Shown: positions 17,793 to 26,881 of the stretch, piece by piece
Layout: each line of letters begins with the position of its first letter
Numbering within the stretch: the first letter of the stretch is position 1
Source of the DNA: Rhodococcus sp. P-2
GTDB taxonomy: Bacteria > Actinomycetota > Actinomycetes > Mycobacteriales > Mycobacteriaceae
Assembly: GCF_016598535.1 (NCBI RefSeq)
Contig: NZ_CP066779.1
Coordinates: 5,392,053 to 5,456,052, forward strand
Reading direction: 5' to 3'
Length of the DNA: 64,000 bases
Notes under the pieces: model-generated
Database searches by the model: none
What the model was told of the DNA's origin: nothing
What the model saw: only the letters and a program-made list of their open reading frames with translations
Translations under genes and position numbers: made by a program

Positions 17793-18530
17793 GTGAATGT
17801 GCAGGCAGCAACTGAATCCGTGACGAACCTGGCCTTGCTGCCCGGCTTCCTCGATCCCGTGAACCTCTTGAATTCCTTCGGAACGTGGGTTCTGGTGGGA
17901 TTGCTTCTGGTGGTCTTCATCGAATCCGGCCTGCTGTTTCCGCTCTTGCCCGGCGATTCGCTCCTCTTCACCGCGGGGCTGATCGCGGCTTCCAAGTCCA
18001 CCGAGATCGAACCGTTCGCACCTCTGTGGGTGCTCTTGGTGACCATTCCGATCGCCGCGATTCTGGGCGACCAAGTCGGGTTCTACATAGGCGCCAAGGG
18101 CGGAACTGCCCTGTTCAAGACGGACGACGCGCGGTTCTTCAAGAAGAAGTACATCGACGAGTCGCACGCCTTCTTCGAAAAGCACGGCCCGATCACCATT
18201 ATCCTGGCTCGGTTCGTGCCGATCGTGCGTACTTTTGCACCGGTGGTCGCCGGTGCTTCGAAGATGAAGTACTCACTGTTCCTGACCTACAACATCGTCG
18301 GCGGCATCCTGTGGGGTGCCGGCGTGACTTTGCTCGGCTACCTCCTGGGGCAGATCGAATTCATCCGCGACAATGTCGACTACATCTTCATCTTGATCGT
18401 CCTGGTGTCGGTTCTGCCGATCGTCTTCGAAATCGGAAAGCGAATTCTGGCGTCGAGACGTGGTGAAACGGCGAATACTTCCACTACGGACAATTCGACG
18501 GTGACAGTCCCCGAAGACCCCACCCCCTGA
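17793..18530 (+). CDS. DedA-family membrane protein (Rv0364-like)
   Basis: A DedA/SNARE-associated protein of about 245 residues with four to five membrane helices. The conserved region reads ESGLLFPLLPGDSLLFTAG, and the amphipathic re-entrant part has FFEKHGPITIILARFVPIVRTFAPVVAG, whose acidic and Arg residues are needed in DedA proteins. The family acts in lipid-carrier flipping and membrane homeostasis. GTG at 17793 is chosen by length, but later GTGs at 17799 and 17820 are possible. It is followed by a second DedA gene 29 bases downstream, probably co-transcribed. Confidence 0.9.
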   Translation: MNVQAATESVTNLALLPGFLDPVNLLNSFGTWVLVGLLLVVFIESGLLFPLLPGDSLLFTAGLIAASKSTEIEPFAPLWVLLVTIPIAAILGDQVGFYIGAKGGTALFKTDDARFFKKKYIDESHAFFEKHGPITIILARFVPIVRTFAPVVAGASKMKYSLFLTYNIVGGILWGAGVTLLGYLLGQIEFIRDNVDYIFILIVLVSVLPIVFEIGKRILASRRGETANTSTTDNSTVTVPEDPTP

Positions 18531-18559
18531 TTGCAGAACGAGGCGAAGAACTGACCACG

Positions 18560-19222
18560 ATGACGCTCGCATCCGGCAGTTTCTCCCCACTCGAGACTGC
18601 CGGGCCTCTGTTGGTCTGGATCATCGTCGTCACGTTCGTCTTCATCGAGTGCGCGATCATCCTCGGATTGTTTCTGCCCGGTGATTCGCTACTGATCACA
18701 GCCGGAATCGTGCTTGCCGGTCACGAATCCGGTGCAGGCCACGTATGGGCACTGTCGGTGGGCGCGATGATTGCCGCCATTGCCGGTAACCAAGTCGGGT
18801 ACGTCATCGGCCACCGAACCGGCAATCACATCAAAGCCCGCAAGGGCGGCAAGTACTTCACCGAGAAGAATTTGCACCGCGTCAACATCTTGTTGGAAAA
18901 ACACGGGTTCTGGGCGGTCCTGATCGCCCGCTGGGTTCCGTGGGTGCGCACCCTGTGCCCGATGGTCGCCGGCGCAGCCAAGATGAACCACACGCGCTAC
19001 ACCATCGCGAGCACCATCGGCGCGATCATCTGGGCGCCGGTGCTCTTGCTGCTCGGTTTCTACGGTGGCTCGTTCCTCGATCGCGTTCCGTGGTTGCTAC
19101 CCGCCGTGCTGATCGTGATGATGGTCAGCTTGGTCATCGGTACCGCGTTGGGTATCTGGCAGTACCGCAAGGAGATGGCCCGCCCCGCCGAAGACGTCGA
19201 GGTCGAAGAAGTCCTCGACTAG
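18560..19222 (+). CDS. DedA-family membrane protein, second copy
   Basis: A 220-residue paralogue of the preceding gene: ECAIILGLFLPGDSLLITAG and LEKHGFWAVLIARWVPWVRT align directly with it. The two proteins differ mainly in their charged C-terminal tails (here ending in EDVEVEEVLD). Tandem DedA genes suggest redundant or paired lipid-scramblase or transport roles. ATG at 18560 has only a weak Shine-Dalgarno (GAAGAA). It is convergent with the CobW gene. Confidence 0.9.
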   Translation: MTLASGSFSPLETAGPLLVWIIVVTFVFIECAIILGLFLPGDSLLITAGIVLAGHESGAGHVWALSVGAMIAAIAGNQVGYVIGHRTGNHIKARKGGKYFTEKNLHRVNILLEKHGFWAVLIARWVPWVRTLCPMVAGAAKMNHTRYTIASTIGAIIWAPVLLLLGFYGGSFLDRVPWLLPAVLIVMMVSLVIGTALGIWQYRKEMARPAEDVEVEEVLD

Positions 19223-19233
19223 AAGCGCACGGC

Positions 19234-20361
19234 TCAGTGCACGTGGCTCCGGTCCCACGCCGGTAGCGGGTCCTCGTAGCGCGTCCAGGCCCGCGGCCCT
19301 TCGCGTAGTTCGTCATCGGTCAGCAGGGCTGGGTCGAGGATTCGTGACGGCGCCGTCGGGTCGAGTTTCACTCCGATGAACACGATCTCCTGCCCCGGTA
19401 CCTCCGCTGCCGACGCCCACAGTTGAGCCGGTTCGATGACGAGGTTGGGGCCTGCCTGCGACCAGATCGCGGCGAACTCGGGCCGACTCGCGATCCAGCA
19501 GAAGCCTTTGCTTCGCAAGAGGCCCGCGAACTGACCGAGCGCAGCCTCGAGTCGCGCAGGATGAAAGGGGCGCGAGGCGCGATACGTGACGCTACGTATT
19601 CCGTATTCCTCGGTTTCCGGAGTGTGCCCACCGGCCAGTTCCTCGTCCCAACCGGGTACTTGCACAGCCAGTTCCGGGTTGTAGAGACCGGTTTCGAGGA
19701 CGCGATCGAGGGTGACTTTGCCGTGGTCGGTGCGAATCAGTTGCGCGGTGGGGTTGAGCCTGCGAAGCGTTGCCTCGACGGTTCCCGCCGCCCGCTGGCT
19801 CACCAGGTCGGTTTTGTTCAGCAAGATGACGTCGGCGAACTCCACCTGATCGACCAGGAGATCGGAGATGCTGCGTCCGTCCCCCTCCCCGGCTTCGAGG
19901 TTGCGCTCGTCCAGTCGTTCGCCTTTTGCCAGCTCGCCGAGGAAGGTCGACGCGTCCACCACGGTCACCATCGTGTCGAGCTTCGCGAGCGAGCCGAGGC
20001 TGAAGCCGTCCTCGAATTCCCAGTCGAAGGTGGCTGCCACCGGCATCGGTTCGGAGATGCCGGTGGATTCGATCACCAACTGATCGAATCGCCCCTCTCG
20101 GGCCAGAGCGCCGACGGCGTCGATCAGATCCTCACGCAGCGTGCAGCAGATGCATCCGTTGGTCAGCTCGACCAACTTCTCCTCGGTGCGATCGAGGTGG
20201 CCCTGGCCTGCGACCAGGGCCGCGTCGATGTTGATCTCGCTCATGTCGTTGACGATGACGGCGACCCGCCGACCGTCGCGATTGGCGAGGATGTGGTTGA
20301 GGAGTGTGGTCTTGCCTACGCCCAGAAATCCGGACAGCACGGTTACCGGTAGCTGCTTCAT
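19234..20361 (-). CDS. CobW/COG0523 GTPase, putative zinc chaperone (ZigA/YciC-like)
   Basis: A 375-residue G3E GTPase. Walker A is [13 protein letters not shown] (residues about 10-22), the metal-binding motif is CICC (in [12 protein letters not shown]), NKTD confers guanine specificity, and a CobW C-terminal domain follows from about 255. COG0523 members deliver metals to apo-proteins, and several are induced by zinc starvation. A Zur-type palindrome begins eight bases before the ATG, which strongly suggests Zur control and a role in zinc allocation. A -10-like TATCAT six bases before ATG suggests a leaderless transcript. Confidence 0.9.
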   Translation of the reverse strand: MKQLPVTVLSGFLGVGKTTLLNHILANRDGRRVAVIVNDMSEINIDAALVAGQGHLDRTEEKLVELTNGCICCTLREDLIDAVGALAREGRFDQLVIESTGISEPMPVAATFDWEFEDGFSLGSLAKLDTMVTVVDASTFLGELAKGERLDERNLEAGEGDGRSISDLLVDQVEFADVILLNKTDLVSQRAAGTVEATLRRLNPTAQLIRTDHGKVTLDRVLETGLYNPELAVQVPGWDEELAGGHTPETEEYGIRSVTYRASRPFHPARLEAALGQFAGLLRSKGFCWIASRPEFAAIWSQAGPNLVIEPAQLWASAAEVPGQEIVFIGVKLDPTAPSRILDPALLTDDELREGPRAWTRYEDPLPAWDRSHVH

Positions 20362-20368
20362 TCCTTAA

Positions 20369-20389
20369 TGATAACCATTGTCATTATCA
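20369..20389 (-). promoter_or_regulatory. Zur box upstream of CobW GTPase
   Basis: TGATAA (20369-20374) and TTATCA (20384-20389) are perfect arms around nine bases, in the 44-base gap between the LLM gene and the CobW gene. Spacing and A/T content match Fur-family (Zur) boxes, which are typically TGA(A/T)AA-type dyads. Overlap with the presumed promoter fits repression by zinc-loaded Zur. Confidence 0.75.
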
Positions 20390-20405
20390 ACAACGGGAAG
20401 CGGGC

Positions 20406-21758
20406 CTACTGCACTGCGGACGCACTACCCGAGAACTGGCTCTCGGGCCTCGGCAAACCGAAATGATCGCGAAGCGTCGTACCCGAGTATTCGGTCCGGA
20501 ACAAACCGCGATCCTGCAGGATCGGAACCACACGCTCGGTGAAGACCTCGAGCCCACCCGGGTAGTACGGCGGCATGACGTTGAATCCGTCAGCAGCACC
20601 GCTGGTGAACCACTCCTCGACAGTGTCGGCCACCTGCTCGGCGGTTCCGGCAAATACCCGATGTCCGCGCGCACCCGCCAAACGATGAAGCAGACCCCGA
20701 ACCGTCGGACGCTCACGCTCGACAATGCCGGCGATCACCTGCAATCTGCTTTGCTTGTTGTCGGTGACATCACCTGCCGCCGCGAACAATTCGACAGGAA
20801 CCGGAGCATCCAGTTCCAGATTCCGAACATCGGTTCCGGTGAGTGCACCGAGCTGCGCGAGCCCGTACTCCGGCGAAGTCAACTCGTTGAACTCGCGCTC
20901 GAGTGCCTTGGCCTGCTCTTCGGTGTCACCGATGAACGGGCTGATTCCGGGCAGGATCTTGACGTGATCGGGGTTGCGCCCGAACTGAGCGGCCCTCGAC
21001 TTGATGTCGGTGTAGAACGCCTGAGCATCGGAAAGTCTCTGGTGCGCTGTGAAAATCGCCTCCGCGTACTGACCGGCAAACGCGCGACCGTCGTTGGACG
21101 CACCGGCCTGTACCAGCACCGGGTATCCCTGCGGCGTTCGCGGTGCGTTGAACGGTCCCCGCACCCGAAGATGCCGGCCGACGTAATTGATCTCGTGAAT
21201 CTTGCTTCTGTCCGCGTAAATTCCGTTCTCCCGGTCCAGACTGATCGCGTCGTCCTCCCAGCTGTCCCACAAGCGCACCACCGCGTCGACGAATTCCCGT
21301 GCACGCGAGTACCGGTCACCGTGGTCCGGATGCTTGGCCAGGCCGAAGTTGGCTGCTGCCAGGTCGGTGCCGGTGGTGACGATGTTCCACCCCGCGCGTC
21401 CGTTGGAGATGTGGTCGAGCGAGGCGAACAGCCGAGCCAGGTTGTACGGCTCGTAGTACGTCGTCGACGCCGTCGCGATCAAACCGATCCGCTCGGTCGC
21501 CACTGCGATGGCTGTCAACAAGGTGATCGGCTCCAACGTCCCCGCTGGACCGTGCTCGACGTCGCTGCGCAACGCGGGACCGTCGGCGAAGAAGATTCCG
21601 TCGAACTTCGCTGCCTCAGCGGTGCGCGCGATCTCCTGGAAATAGGTGACGTCGAACAGTCGTTCCGGGGTTGTCCACGGATGACGCCATGCCGCTTCGT
21701 GATGGCCGGCGGGGTGGATGAACGCGTTGAGGCTCAGTTGGCGCGGAGAATCAGACAT
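20406..21758 (-). CDS. LLM-class flavin-dependent monooxygenase (NtaA/DszA group)
   Basis: A 450-residue bacterial luciferase-like monooxygenase of the NtaA/SnaA/DszA/MoxC type, using FMNH2 supplied by a separate reductase. Signatures include FDGIFFADGPAL, SHISNGRAGWNIVTT-like DHISNGRAGWNIVTTG, and YPVLVQAGASNDGRAFAGQYAE. Substrates in this group are sulfonates, chelators or heterocyclic sulfur compounds. The specific substrate is unknown, and no reductase gene is adjacent. The Zur box lies downstream of its stop, not upstream of it. It is divergent from a GNAT gene. Confidence 0.88.
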   Translation of the reverse strand: MSDSPRQLSLNAFIHPAGHHEAAWRHPWTTPERLFDVTYFQEIARTAEAAKFDGIFFADGPALRSDVEHGPAGTLEPITLLTAIAVATERIGLIATASTTYYEPYNLARLFASLDHISNGRAGWNIVTTGTDLAAANFGLAKHPDHGDRYSRAREFVDAVVRLWDSWEDDAISLDRENGIYADRSKIHEINYVGRHLRVRGPFNAPRTPQGYPVLVQAGASNDGRAFAGQYAEAIFTAHQRLSDAQAFYTDIKSRAAQFGRNPDHVKILPGISPFIGDTEEQAKALEREFNELTSPEYGLAQLGALTGTDVRNLELDAPVPVELFAAAGDVTDNKQSRLQVIAGIVERERPTVRGLLHRLAGARGHRVFAGTAEQVADTVEEWFTSGAADGFNVMPPYYPGGLEVFTERVVPILQDRGLFRTEYSGTTLRDHFGLPRPESQFSGSASAVQ

Positions 21759-21807
21759 GCCTGAATGCTGGCAACTGCCGCCGCCGTCCGACAGGGTTAG
21801 GGTTCGC

Positions 21808-22845
21808 GTGATTCCAACTCAGGGTGGGCAGCTCGGTATCGTCACAAGGGTGAGCCGTGTAGTCGTAGCCGAGTTCGTACCGTCCGAGGACTCGGCACCT
21901 GTTCTTCGGCAATGGTGTGAGGTGTTCTCCGAAGGTCAACGCCGGCTCTCCGGAACTGCGCCGACAGCGGCCGCCTTGGCGGACATGATCGAGGCCGAAG
22001 GCGATTCGATCGATGTGTGGCGTTGGATCGCACGCGACGCCGACACCGACGAGGTTCTCGGTATCGCCCAGGCACGACGAAATTCAGCCGAAGCCGATCT
22101 CGCAGAGTTTCGGATGTACGTGACGCCCCATTCGCAGCGACGAGGAGTAGGACGAGCGCTGTCCGAACTCGTCGAGGTCGATATCACCGGGTTCGGCGTG
22201 CGGAGAATCAGGGTCACCGCGCTCGTGGGAAGTGCGGCCGAACACTTCCTGCACAAGTTCGACGGCCATCGTGTGCTGCTTCGACTGGCCAACCAGGTGC
22301 AGCACCTCAGCTCTCCCACTGCAGAAAGCGATCGCCCCGGCTATCGAATCGTCAGTTGGCGCAACCGAACCCCCGACGAGCTTGTCCACTCCTTCGCGGA
22401 GGCATTGAATCGACTTCTCGACGCACCGGGCGCCGAACTGCAGATGCCCGAACGTAATTGGGGAGCCGACGAGGTCAGATCCTGGGAACAGAAGATGACG
22501 GGTGGCTCTCAGGTACTCCTGGTGTGCTGCGCGGTCGACGGCGTCGGCGAATTGGCCGCAGCGACAGTAGTGACGGTGGACGAGCACGACTGCACCCACG
22601 CTTCGCAGCACGACACCGTGGTACTTCCCCAACACCGCGGGCATGGCCTCGCTCAGTGGGTCAAGGAGCAACAAGCGGCTGTGTTGGCAGCTGAATTTCC
22701 TTTGCTGCAAAAGATTCACACGACGGTGAACACGGAAAATCACCCGATGCTGACTGTCAATCGGAGCCTGGGATATCAGACTGTTGCGGAGCGGATCCTG
22801 GTGGAGATCAGGAGAGTCGAGAGTGCGTCGCACAAGCCTCGGTGA
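21808..22845 (+). CDS. Double-domain GNAT acetyltransferase
   Basis: About 345 residues with two GNAT modules. The first (about 15-165) has QRRGVGRALSELV as acetyl-CoA loop. The second (about 180-340) has a degenerate loop QHRGHGLAQWVKEQQ and a typical end TVNTENHPMLTVNRSLGYQ. Tandem GNAT proteins of this kind occur in mycolata, and MshD is a known example, but the MshD signature is not clear here. The start is uncertain: GTG at 21808 lies just after a -10-like TAGGGT, while GTG at 21850 and ATG at 21757 also fit. The last 38 bases overlap the convergent hydrolase gene. Confidence 0.8.
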   Translation: MIPTQGGQLGIVTRVSRVVVAEFVPSEDSAPVLRQWCEVFSEGQRRLSGTAPTAAALADMIEAEGDSIDVWRWIARDADTDEVLGIAQARRNSAEADLAEFRMYVTPHSQRRGVGRALSELVEVDITGFGVRRIRVTALVGSAAEHFLHKFDGHRVLLRLANQVQHLSSPTAESDRPGYRIVSWRNRTPDELVHSFAEALNRLLDAPGAELQMPERNWGADEVRSWEQKMTGGSQVLLVCCAVDGVGELAAATVVTVDEHDCTHASQHDTVVLPQHRGHGLAQWVKEQQAAVLAAEFPLLQKIHTTVNTENHPMLTVNRSLGYQTVAERILVEIRRVESASHKPR

Positions 22846-23515
22846 CGATCGTCCTCCACAGGCCCGGGTGCGACTGCCAGAAGTTGTGCGCGGCACCGTC
22901 GACGACCTCGAAACTACCGTTCGGCACCAGCGCGGCCAGTTGCTGCAACGGCCACGACGGGCGAATGTCGTCGGCTGCCGCGAGAAATGTCATGGGCACG
23001 GGTGAGTCGGCCAACTGCCGAAACAGCTTTGGTTCATGAATCCATTCGACGAACGATTCTTGAAGCGATTGCCAGACAACAGGTTCCCAAGGTATCTGCG
23101 GGTCCGGCTCGATCCCCGCTTCGTACTGCTTCGACCAGGTCCGGTCCTTGTGGAGGCCGTGCCCCGCGATTCCGACGACGCCGGACACCGATTCCGGACA
23201 GTCGAGTGCGTACCGCACTGCCAAGTCGGATCCCCACGAGTGCCCCAGCACGACCCAGCTGTCGATCTCGAAGGTGCGCCGGACCAGTTCGAGGTCCGCA
23301 ACCGCCTGCGTCATCGAATGAGCGCCGCCACCGGACCGGCCGACTCCGCGCGGCTCAGGGCACCACGCGCGCATTCCTTCAGGGACCAGCTCGTCCTGAG
23401 CAAGATAGTGAACGCATCCCGGGCCGCCGGAGAGAACCAGAACGTCCGACCCCGACCCACCGACGTCGATGTGAAGACGAACGCCGTCGGTGTCGATCAC
23501 GTGCCGGGATTCCAT
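22808..23515 (-). CDS. Alpha/beta-hydrolase (proline-iminopeptidase-like)
   Basis: A 235-residue alpha/beta hydrolase. The oxyanion-hole strand is LVLSGGPGCVHYL (the GGPG of proline iminopeptidase-type enzymes) and the nucleophile elbow is GHSWGS. The acid is probably in FLAAADDIRPSW and the histidine in VDGAAHNFWQSHP. The cap domain is small. The substrate may be a small peptide, lactone or ester. It is shorter than true iminopeptidases (about 310 aa). Its end overlaps the GNAT gene on the other strand. Confidence 0.85.
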   Translation of the reverse strand: MESRHVIDTDGVRLHIDVGGSGSDVLVLSGGPGCVHYLAQDELVPEGMRAWCPEPRGVGRSGGGAHSMTQAVADLELVRRTFEIDSWVVLGHSWGSDLAVRYALDCPESVSGVVGIAGHGLHKDRTWSKQYEAGIEPDPQIPWEPVVWQSLQESFVEWIHEPKLFRQLADSPVPMTFLAAADDIRPSWPLQQLAALVPNGSFEVVDGAAHNFWQSHPGLWRTIVTEACATHSRLS

Positions 23516-23526
23516 GACGGAAAAGC

Positions 23527-24648
23527 CTAGCGCTTACGCGGGTATCCAGCCGCCGAGACGACAAATGCCGCTTCCATGAGCATCCACCCACCCACCTGCA
23601 CCGAGAGGTCTCGCTCGGGGACGCTCGACGAGCGCACCGTTCCAGCTGCGAAGGTGGCGATGTCGCCGGACAGACTCGGCAACTGAGCATCCTTGGTCCA
23701 GTCGTGCCCGAACAGCGGCAGACCTTCGATCTGCAGTCTGTTGTTCCAGGCGGCTTCCGCGGAGGACAGAACGATCTGCGCTGCGAGTTCGCGCGCTCGT
23801 AGGTCCTCGTGCGTCTCCCAGGACAGGTTCACCACCACGAAGGCGAGGTAGCGGGCCAGGATTGCGTTGAACAATCCACCGTCGCCTCCGCCGCCGCCCG
23901 TGATGACTCCGTACTCGGTCATGCCGTCGTACACGGCGTCGACGAGTTTGTGGACTCGCTCGCGGTGACGCGGCTCGCCCAATCGCGTCGACAACTCGGT
24001 TTCCAACCCCAGCGTGACGCCTTGACAGTACGAGTAGATCGCGCGCTCGAGGGTGCCGTCGCGGCGGATACCGTCGAAGATCAGTCCGGAGTCCGGATCC
24101 CGCAGCGTCTCGTCGATCCAGTCGGCCGTTGCTTGCGCACGCCAGAGTTTTCCGGTGCGCGCCAGCATGATTCCGGCAGGTCCGTTTGCCGGGGTGTTGT
24201 AGAAGTCGGAACCTTTGCACCACGGAATGCCGCCGCCGTCGGCCGGGGACCACGAATCGAAGAGTTGCGATTCGAGCGCCTGGACCGCGGTCCGGTGATC
24301 GACCGAGAACATGCGTTGAGCACGTTCGAGCGAGAGGCCCAGCCACGCCATGTCGTCGTAGTAGTTGTTGGTCCACGCCGAGACGTTGCGGACCCGCACA
24401 CTGCGGGCAACCTTCGCCACCCGGCGACGACGCTTGGGCGTCGGGTCACGTTCGAGTGCGTCGATTGCAGTATCGAGCAGGTGCGCCTGCCACCAGTAGT
24501 GCCAGGGCTTGAACATCCGCTCGCGCCGAACTGCAGGCCAGGCAACCACGCCGAGTGCTGTCCGGGGCATCCCCCACAGGCGCCGAAGGTGACGACTGAC
24601 TATCGCGCCCTCAGCCGCATCGGCCCGCTCTGCCCACACTTCCTGCAT
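23527..24648 (-). CDS. Glycoside hydrolase family 76 protein (Rv0365c-like)
   Basis: A 373-residue (alpha/alpha)6-barrel protein of GH76, the endo-alpha-1,6-mannanase family. The paired catalytic aspartates are in WTNNYYDDMAWLGLSL. Further conserved elements are GGGIPWCKG, FYNTPANGPAGIMLAR and YSYCQGVTLG. No signal peptide is visible, so it is probably cytoplasmic, perhaps trimming mannose-containing glycolipids or imported mannan. It lies 11 bases after the hydrolase start and in the same direction, so it may be the first gene of a two-gene operon. Confidence 0.88.
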   Translation of the reverse strand: MQEVWAERADAAEGAIVSRHLRRLWGMPRTALGVVAWPAVRRERMFKPWHYWWQAHLLDTAIDALERDPTPKRRRRVAKVARSVRVRNVSAWTNNYYDDMAWLGLSLERAQRMFSVDHRTAVQALESQLFDSWSPADGGGIPWCKGSDFYNTPANGPAGIMLARTGKLWRAQATADWIDETLRDPDSGLIFDGIRRDGTLERAIYSYCQGVTLGLETELSTRLGEPRHRERVHKLVDAVYDGMTEYGVITGGGGGDGGLFNAILARYLAFVVVNLSWETHEDLRARELAAQIVLSSAEAAWNNRLQIEGLPLFGHDWTKDAQLPSLSGDIATFAAGTVRSSSVPERDLSVQVGGWMLMEAAFVVSAAGYPRKR

Positions 24649-24705
24649 AACTACCTATCCTGTCTGGTCGAGCCGCTACGCGCTAGCCGGAATACGAGAG
24701 CGAGA

Positions 24706-25398
24706 TCAGCGGGAATCGGCGAGATCGGCATGCTCACGGACCCACGCGTGCATCGCGATACCGGCCGCGACTCCGGCGTTGATGCTGCGGGTCGACCCGA
24801 ATTGCGCGATCGAGACCGTCATGGACGCAACCTCTTTCGCATGATCGGTCACTCCGGGGCCTTCTTGACCGAACAGCAGGATGCACTCTCGCGGCAGACT
24901 TGCCGTTTCCAGCGGCACCGACCCCGGAGTGTTGTCGACGGCCACGATCGTGAGTGAATTCTCACGGGCGTACTCGACGAGTTCGCCGATGTCGGCGTGG
25001 TGAACGATGTGCTGGTATCGATCGGTCACCATGGCGCCCCGCCGATTCCAGCGCCGACGCCCCACGATGTGGACGGCGGCTGCGGCAAACGCGTTGGCCG
25101 TGCGGACTACCGTGCCGATGTTGGCGTCGTGCGCGAAGTTCTCGATGGCGACATGCATCGTGTGACGGCGCGAGTCGATGTCCTCGACTATCGCTTCCCG
25201 CGTCCAGTACCGGTACTCGTCCAAGACGTTTCGACGATCACCCTCGACCAGCAGCACCGGGTCGTAGCGCTCGTCGGTCGGCGGTTCCGTGTCGTGTTCC
25301 TCGGCCCACGGTCCGACACCGTTGGGATTCTCGCCCCACTCGGTGGGTCCCGGTTCACCGGCCCCGCCGGAAACGTCGTCGGCTGCGACTTCGGTCAT
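24706..25398 (-). CDS. SpoU/TrmH-family RNA 2'-O-methyltransferase (Rv0380c-like)
   Basis: A 230-residue SPOUT methyltransferase with the three knot motifs: NFAHDANIGTVVRTANAF (motif 1), ILLFGQEGPGV (motif 2) and TRSINAGVAAGIAMHAW (motif 3). The first 55 residues are acidic and disordered. It modifies tRNA or rRNA; the target base is not predictable. ATG at 25398 shares its first base with the upstream gene's stop (TGATG), so translation is coupled to the lipoprotein gene. Confidence 0.92.
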   Translation of the reverse strand: MTEVAADDVSGGAGEPGPTEWGENPNGVGPWAEEHDTEPPTDERYDPVLLVEGDRRNVLDEYRYWTREAIVEDIDSRRHTMHVAIENFAHDANIGTVVRTANAFAAAAVHIVGRRRWNRRGAMVTDRYQHIVHHADIGELVEYARENSLTIVAVDNTPGSVPLETASLPRECILLFGQEGPGVTDHAKEVASMTVSIAQFGSTRSINAGVAAGIAMHAWVREHADLADSR

Positions 25399-25997
25399 CA
25401 GAACACCTCGTTGGAATCTGCAGCCACGGTGAAGCCGTGCGTGGTCTGATCGTTGACACACGAGACGTCTGTCGCGGTGGTCGTGCAGGTGAAACCCAGT
25501 TTGCTCAGCGGTTGACCGGCGGCCAACACCGGATCGGCGTCGGGGCCGCCGGAGGTGTACACCTCACCGCCCGAACACATGAAAGCACCTTCGCCCTCGT
25601 CGGTGACGCGAATGCCGTTGCCCCAGTTGACCATGCAGCTTTCCGGCCGCGGCGGGACCGGGGTGGTCGTTCCCTCGCACCCGGCTTCGATTCTGGTGGG
25701 CAACTTGATGATGCCGCACTGGAAGTTACCGTCGGGAGTGGTGAAGTAGTACGACTCGTTGCGCTCGAACTGCACGTCCGTGAGCGTCGTCGTCGGCGGC
25801 AGCGTCGTGGTCGGTGGTTCGGTGGTCGTGGTGACGACGGGCGCGACGGTGGTTGTTGTCGTCGGTGTCGCGGTCGTGGTGGTCGAACTGGGCTGCGCCG
25901 CTACGGTCGGTGCCGAATCCGCCTCCCCGCCGCACCCTGCGAGCACGAGCACCGATCCGACGCCCAACAACACGAACCCCACCCGAACACGAACCAC
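25398..25997 (-). CDS. Secreted lipoprotein with Thr-rich linker
   Basis: A 199-residue lipoprotein with a signal sequence and lipobox VLAGC (residues about 17-21). A 50-residue Thr/Pro linker (TTTTATPTTTTTVAP and similar) is followed by a cysteine-rich domain with six cysteines (FQCGII, AGCEG, SCMV, FMCSGG, FTCTTT, SCVND). The domain probably forms disulfides outside the membrane. GTG at 25997 follows GGAGG seven bases upstream. It precedes TrmH with a one-base overlap. I do not recognise its function; the position corresponds to Rv0381c as I remember it. Confidence 0.82.
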   Translation of the reverse strand: MVRVRVGFVLLGVGSVLVLAGCGGEADSAPTVAAQPSSTTTTATPTTTTTVAPVVTTTTEPPTTTLPPTTTLTDVQFERNESYYFTTPDGNFQCGIIKLPTRIEAGCEGTTTPVPPRPESCMVNWGNGIRVTDEGEGAFMCSGGEVYTSGGPDADPVLAAGQPLSKLGFTCTTTATDVSCVNDQTTHGFTVAADSNEVF

Positions 25998-26064
25998 CCG
26001 ACTACCTCCACACACGTCATCTTGGCCCAGCAACAGCCGACAGTGCACTCTATCGTGCGGCCGA

Positions 26065-26847
26065 CTAAGTGCTGGTGACGCGCTTGTTCATCAGCCGTGA
26101 GAGCCACGCGGGCGAGAACCGCGACGCACTGAGGAAGAGCTTCGCCTGAGTTCCGACCGGGTAGTGAACCTTGTGTACGCGACCGGCGCCGCGTGTGGCC
26201 GTCCACAGCTCCTGCGCGACGTCGGTGGCAGTCAGCTTGATACCCAGAGATCTGGTGGCACCGGTGTCCATTCCGGTGACCATCGCGGTCTGGACGAACA
26301 ACGGCCAGAGCGCGAGTACGCGGATGTCGTGCTGTGCCCATTCCAAATCGAGCGCCTCGGTCAGGCCGCGGATCGCGAACTTGGTTGCGCCGTACGTCGC
26401 GAGTTCGGGTTGGCCGTAGATCGCCGACGCGGAGCACAGATTGACTACCTGCGCCCCGGCGGTATCACGGAGGTACGGGAAAGCCGTGTGCGTGCCGTTG
26501 AGCGTGCCGGTGACGTTGATGTCGACCATTCGGCGATGCGCCGCAAGAGAAATATCCCCGAACCGTCCCGAGGAGAGCACGCCCGCGTTGTTGATCAGGA
26601 TGTCCAGACGCCCTGACTCCCCGGCAAAATCGGCCAGACACCGCGCCCATCCGGCCGGATCGGTGACGTCCAGGACACCCGTCACGACGCTGCCGCCGAA
26701 GCCGTCGATCTCGGCCTTCACAGAGGCAAGGCCGGCGTCGTCGATGTCGAATGCGCCGACGCGGTATCCGTTGCGCGCGAACAACAGCGACGTCTCCCGC
26801 CCGATTCCAGCCGCAGCACCGGTGATGAAGACGTTCGGTTCGCTCAT
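26065..26847 (-). CDS. Short-chain dehydrogenase/reductase
   Basis: A 260-residue classical SDR. The dinucleotide site is TGAAAGIG near the N-terminus, followed by AFDIDD (acidic, suggests NAD preference), NNAG in ILINNAGVLSSG, catalytic Ser in LCSASAIYG, and YGATK as the YxxxK pair. It is an oxidoreductase of unknown substrate. It is divergent from a small membrane protein gene and lies 67 bases upstream of the lipoprotein gene on the same strand. Confidence 0.93.
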   Translation of the reverse strand: MSEPNVFITGAAAGIGRETSLLFARNGYRVGAFDIDDAGLASVKAEIDGFGGSVVTGVLDVTDPAGWARCLADFAGESGRLDILINNAGVLSSGRFGDISLAAHRRMVDINVTGTLNGTHTAFPYLRDTAGAQVVNLCSASAIYGQPELATYGATKFAIRGLTEALDLEWAQHDIRVLALWPLFVQTAMVTGMDTGATRSLGIKLTATDVAQELWTATRGAGRVHKVHYPVGTQAKLFLSASRFSPAWLSRLMNKRVTST

Positions 26848-26881
26848 CCGGTCAGGCTATCCTGGATGTGGAGGAAATCTG

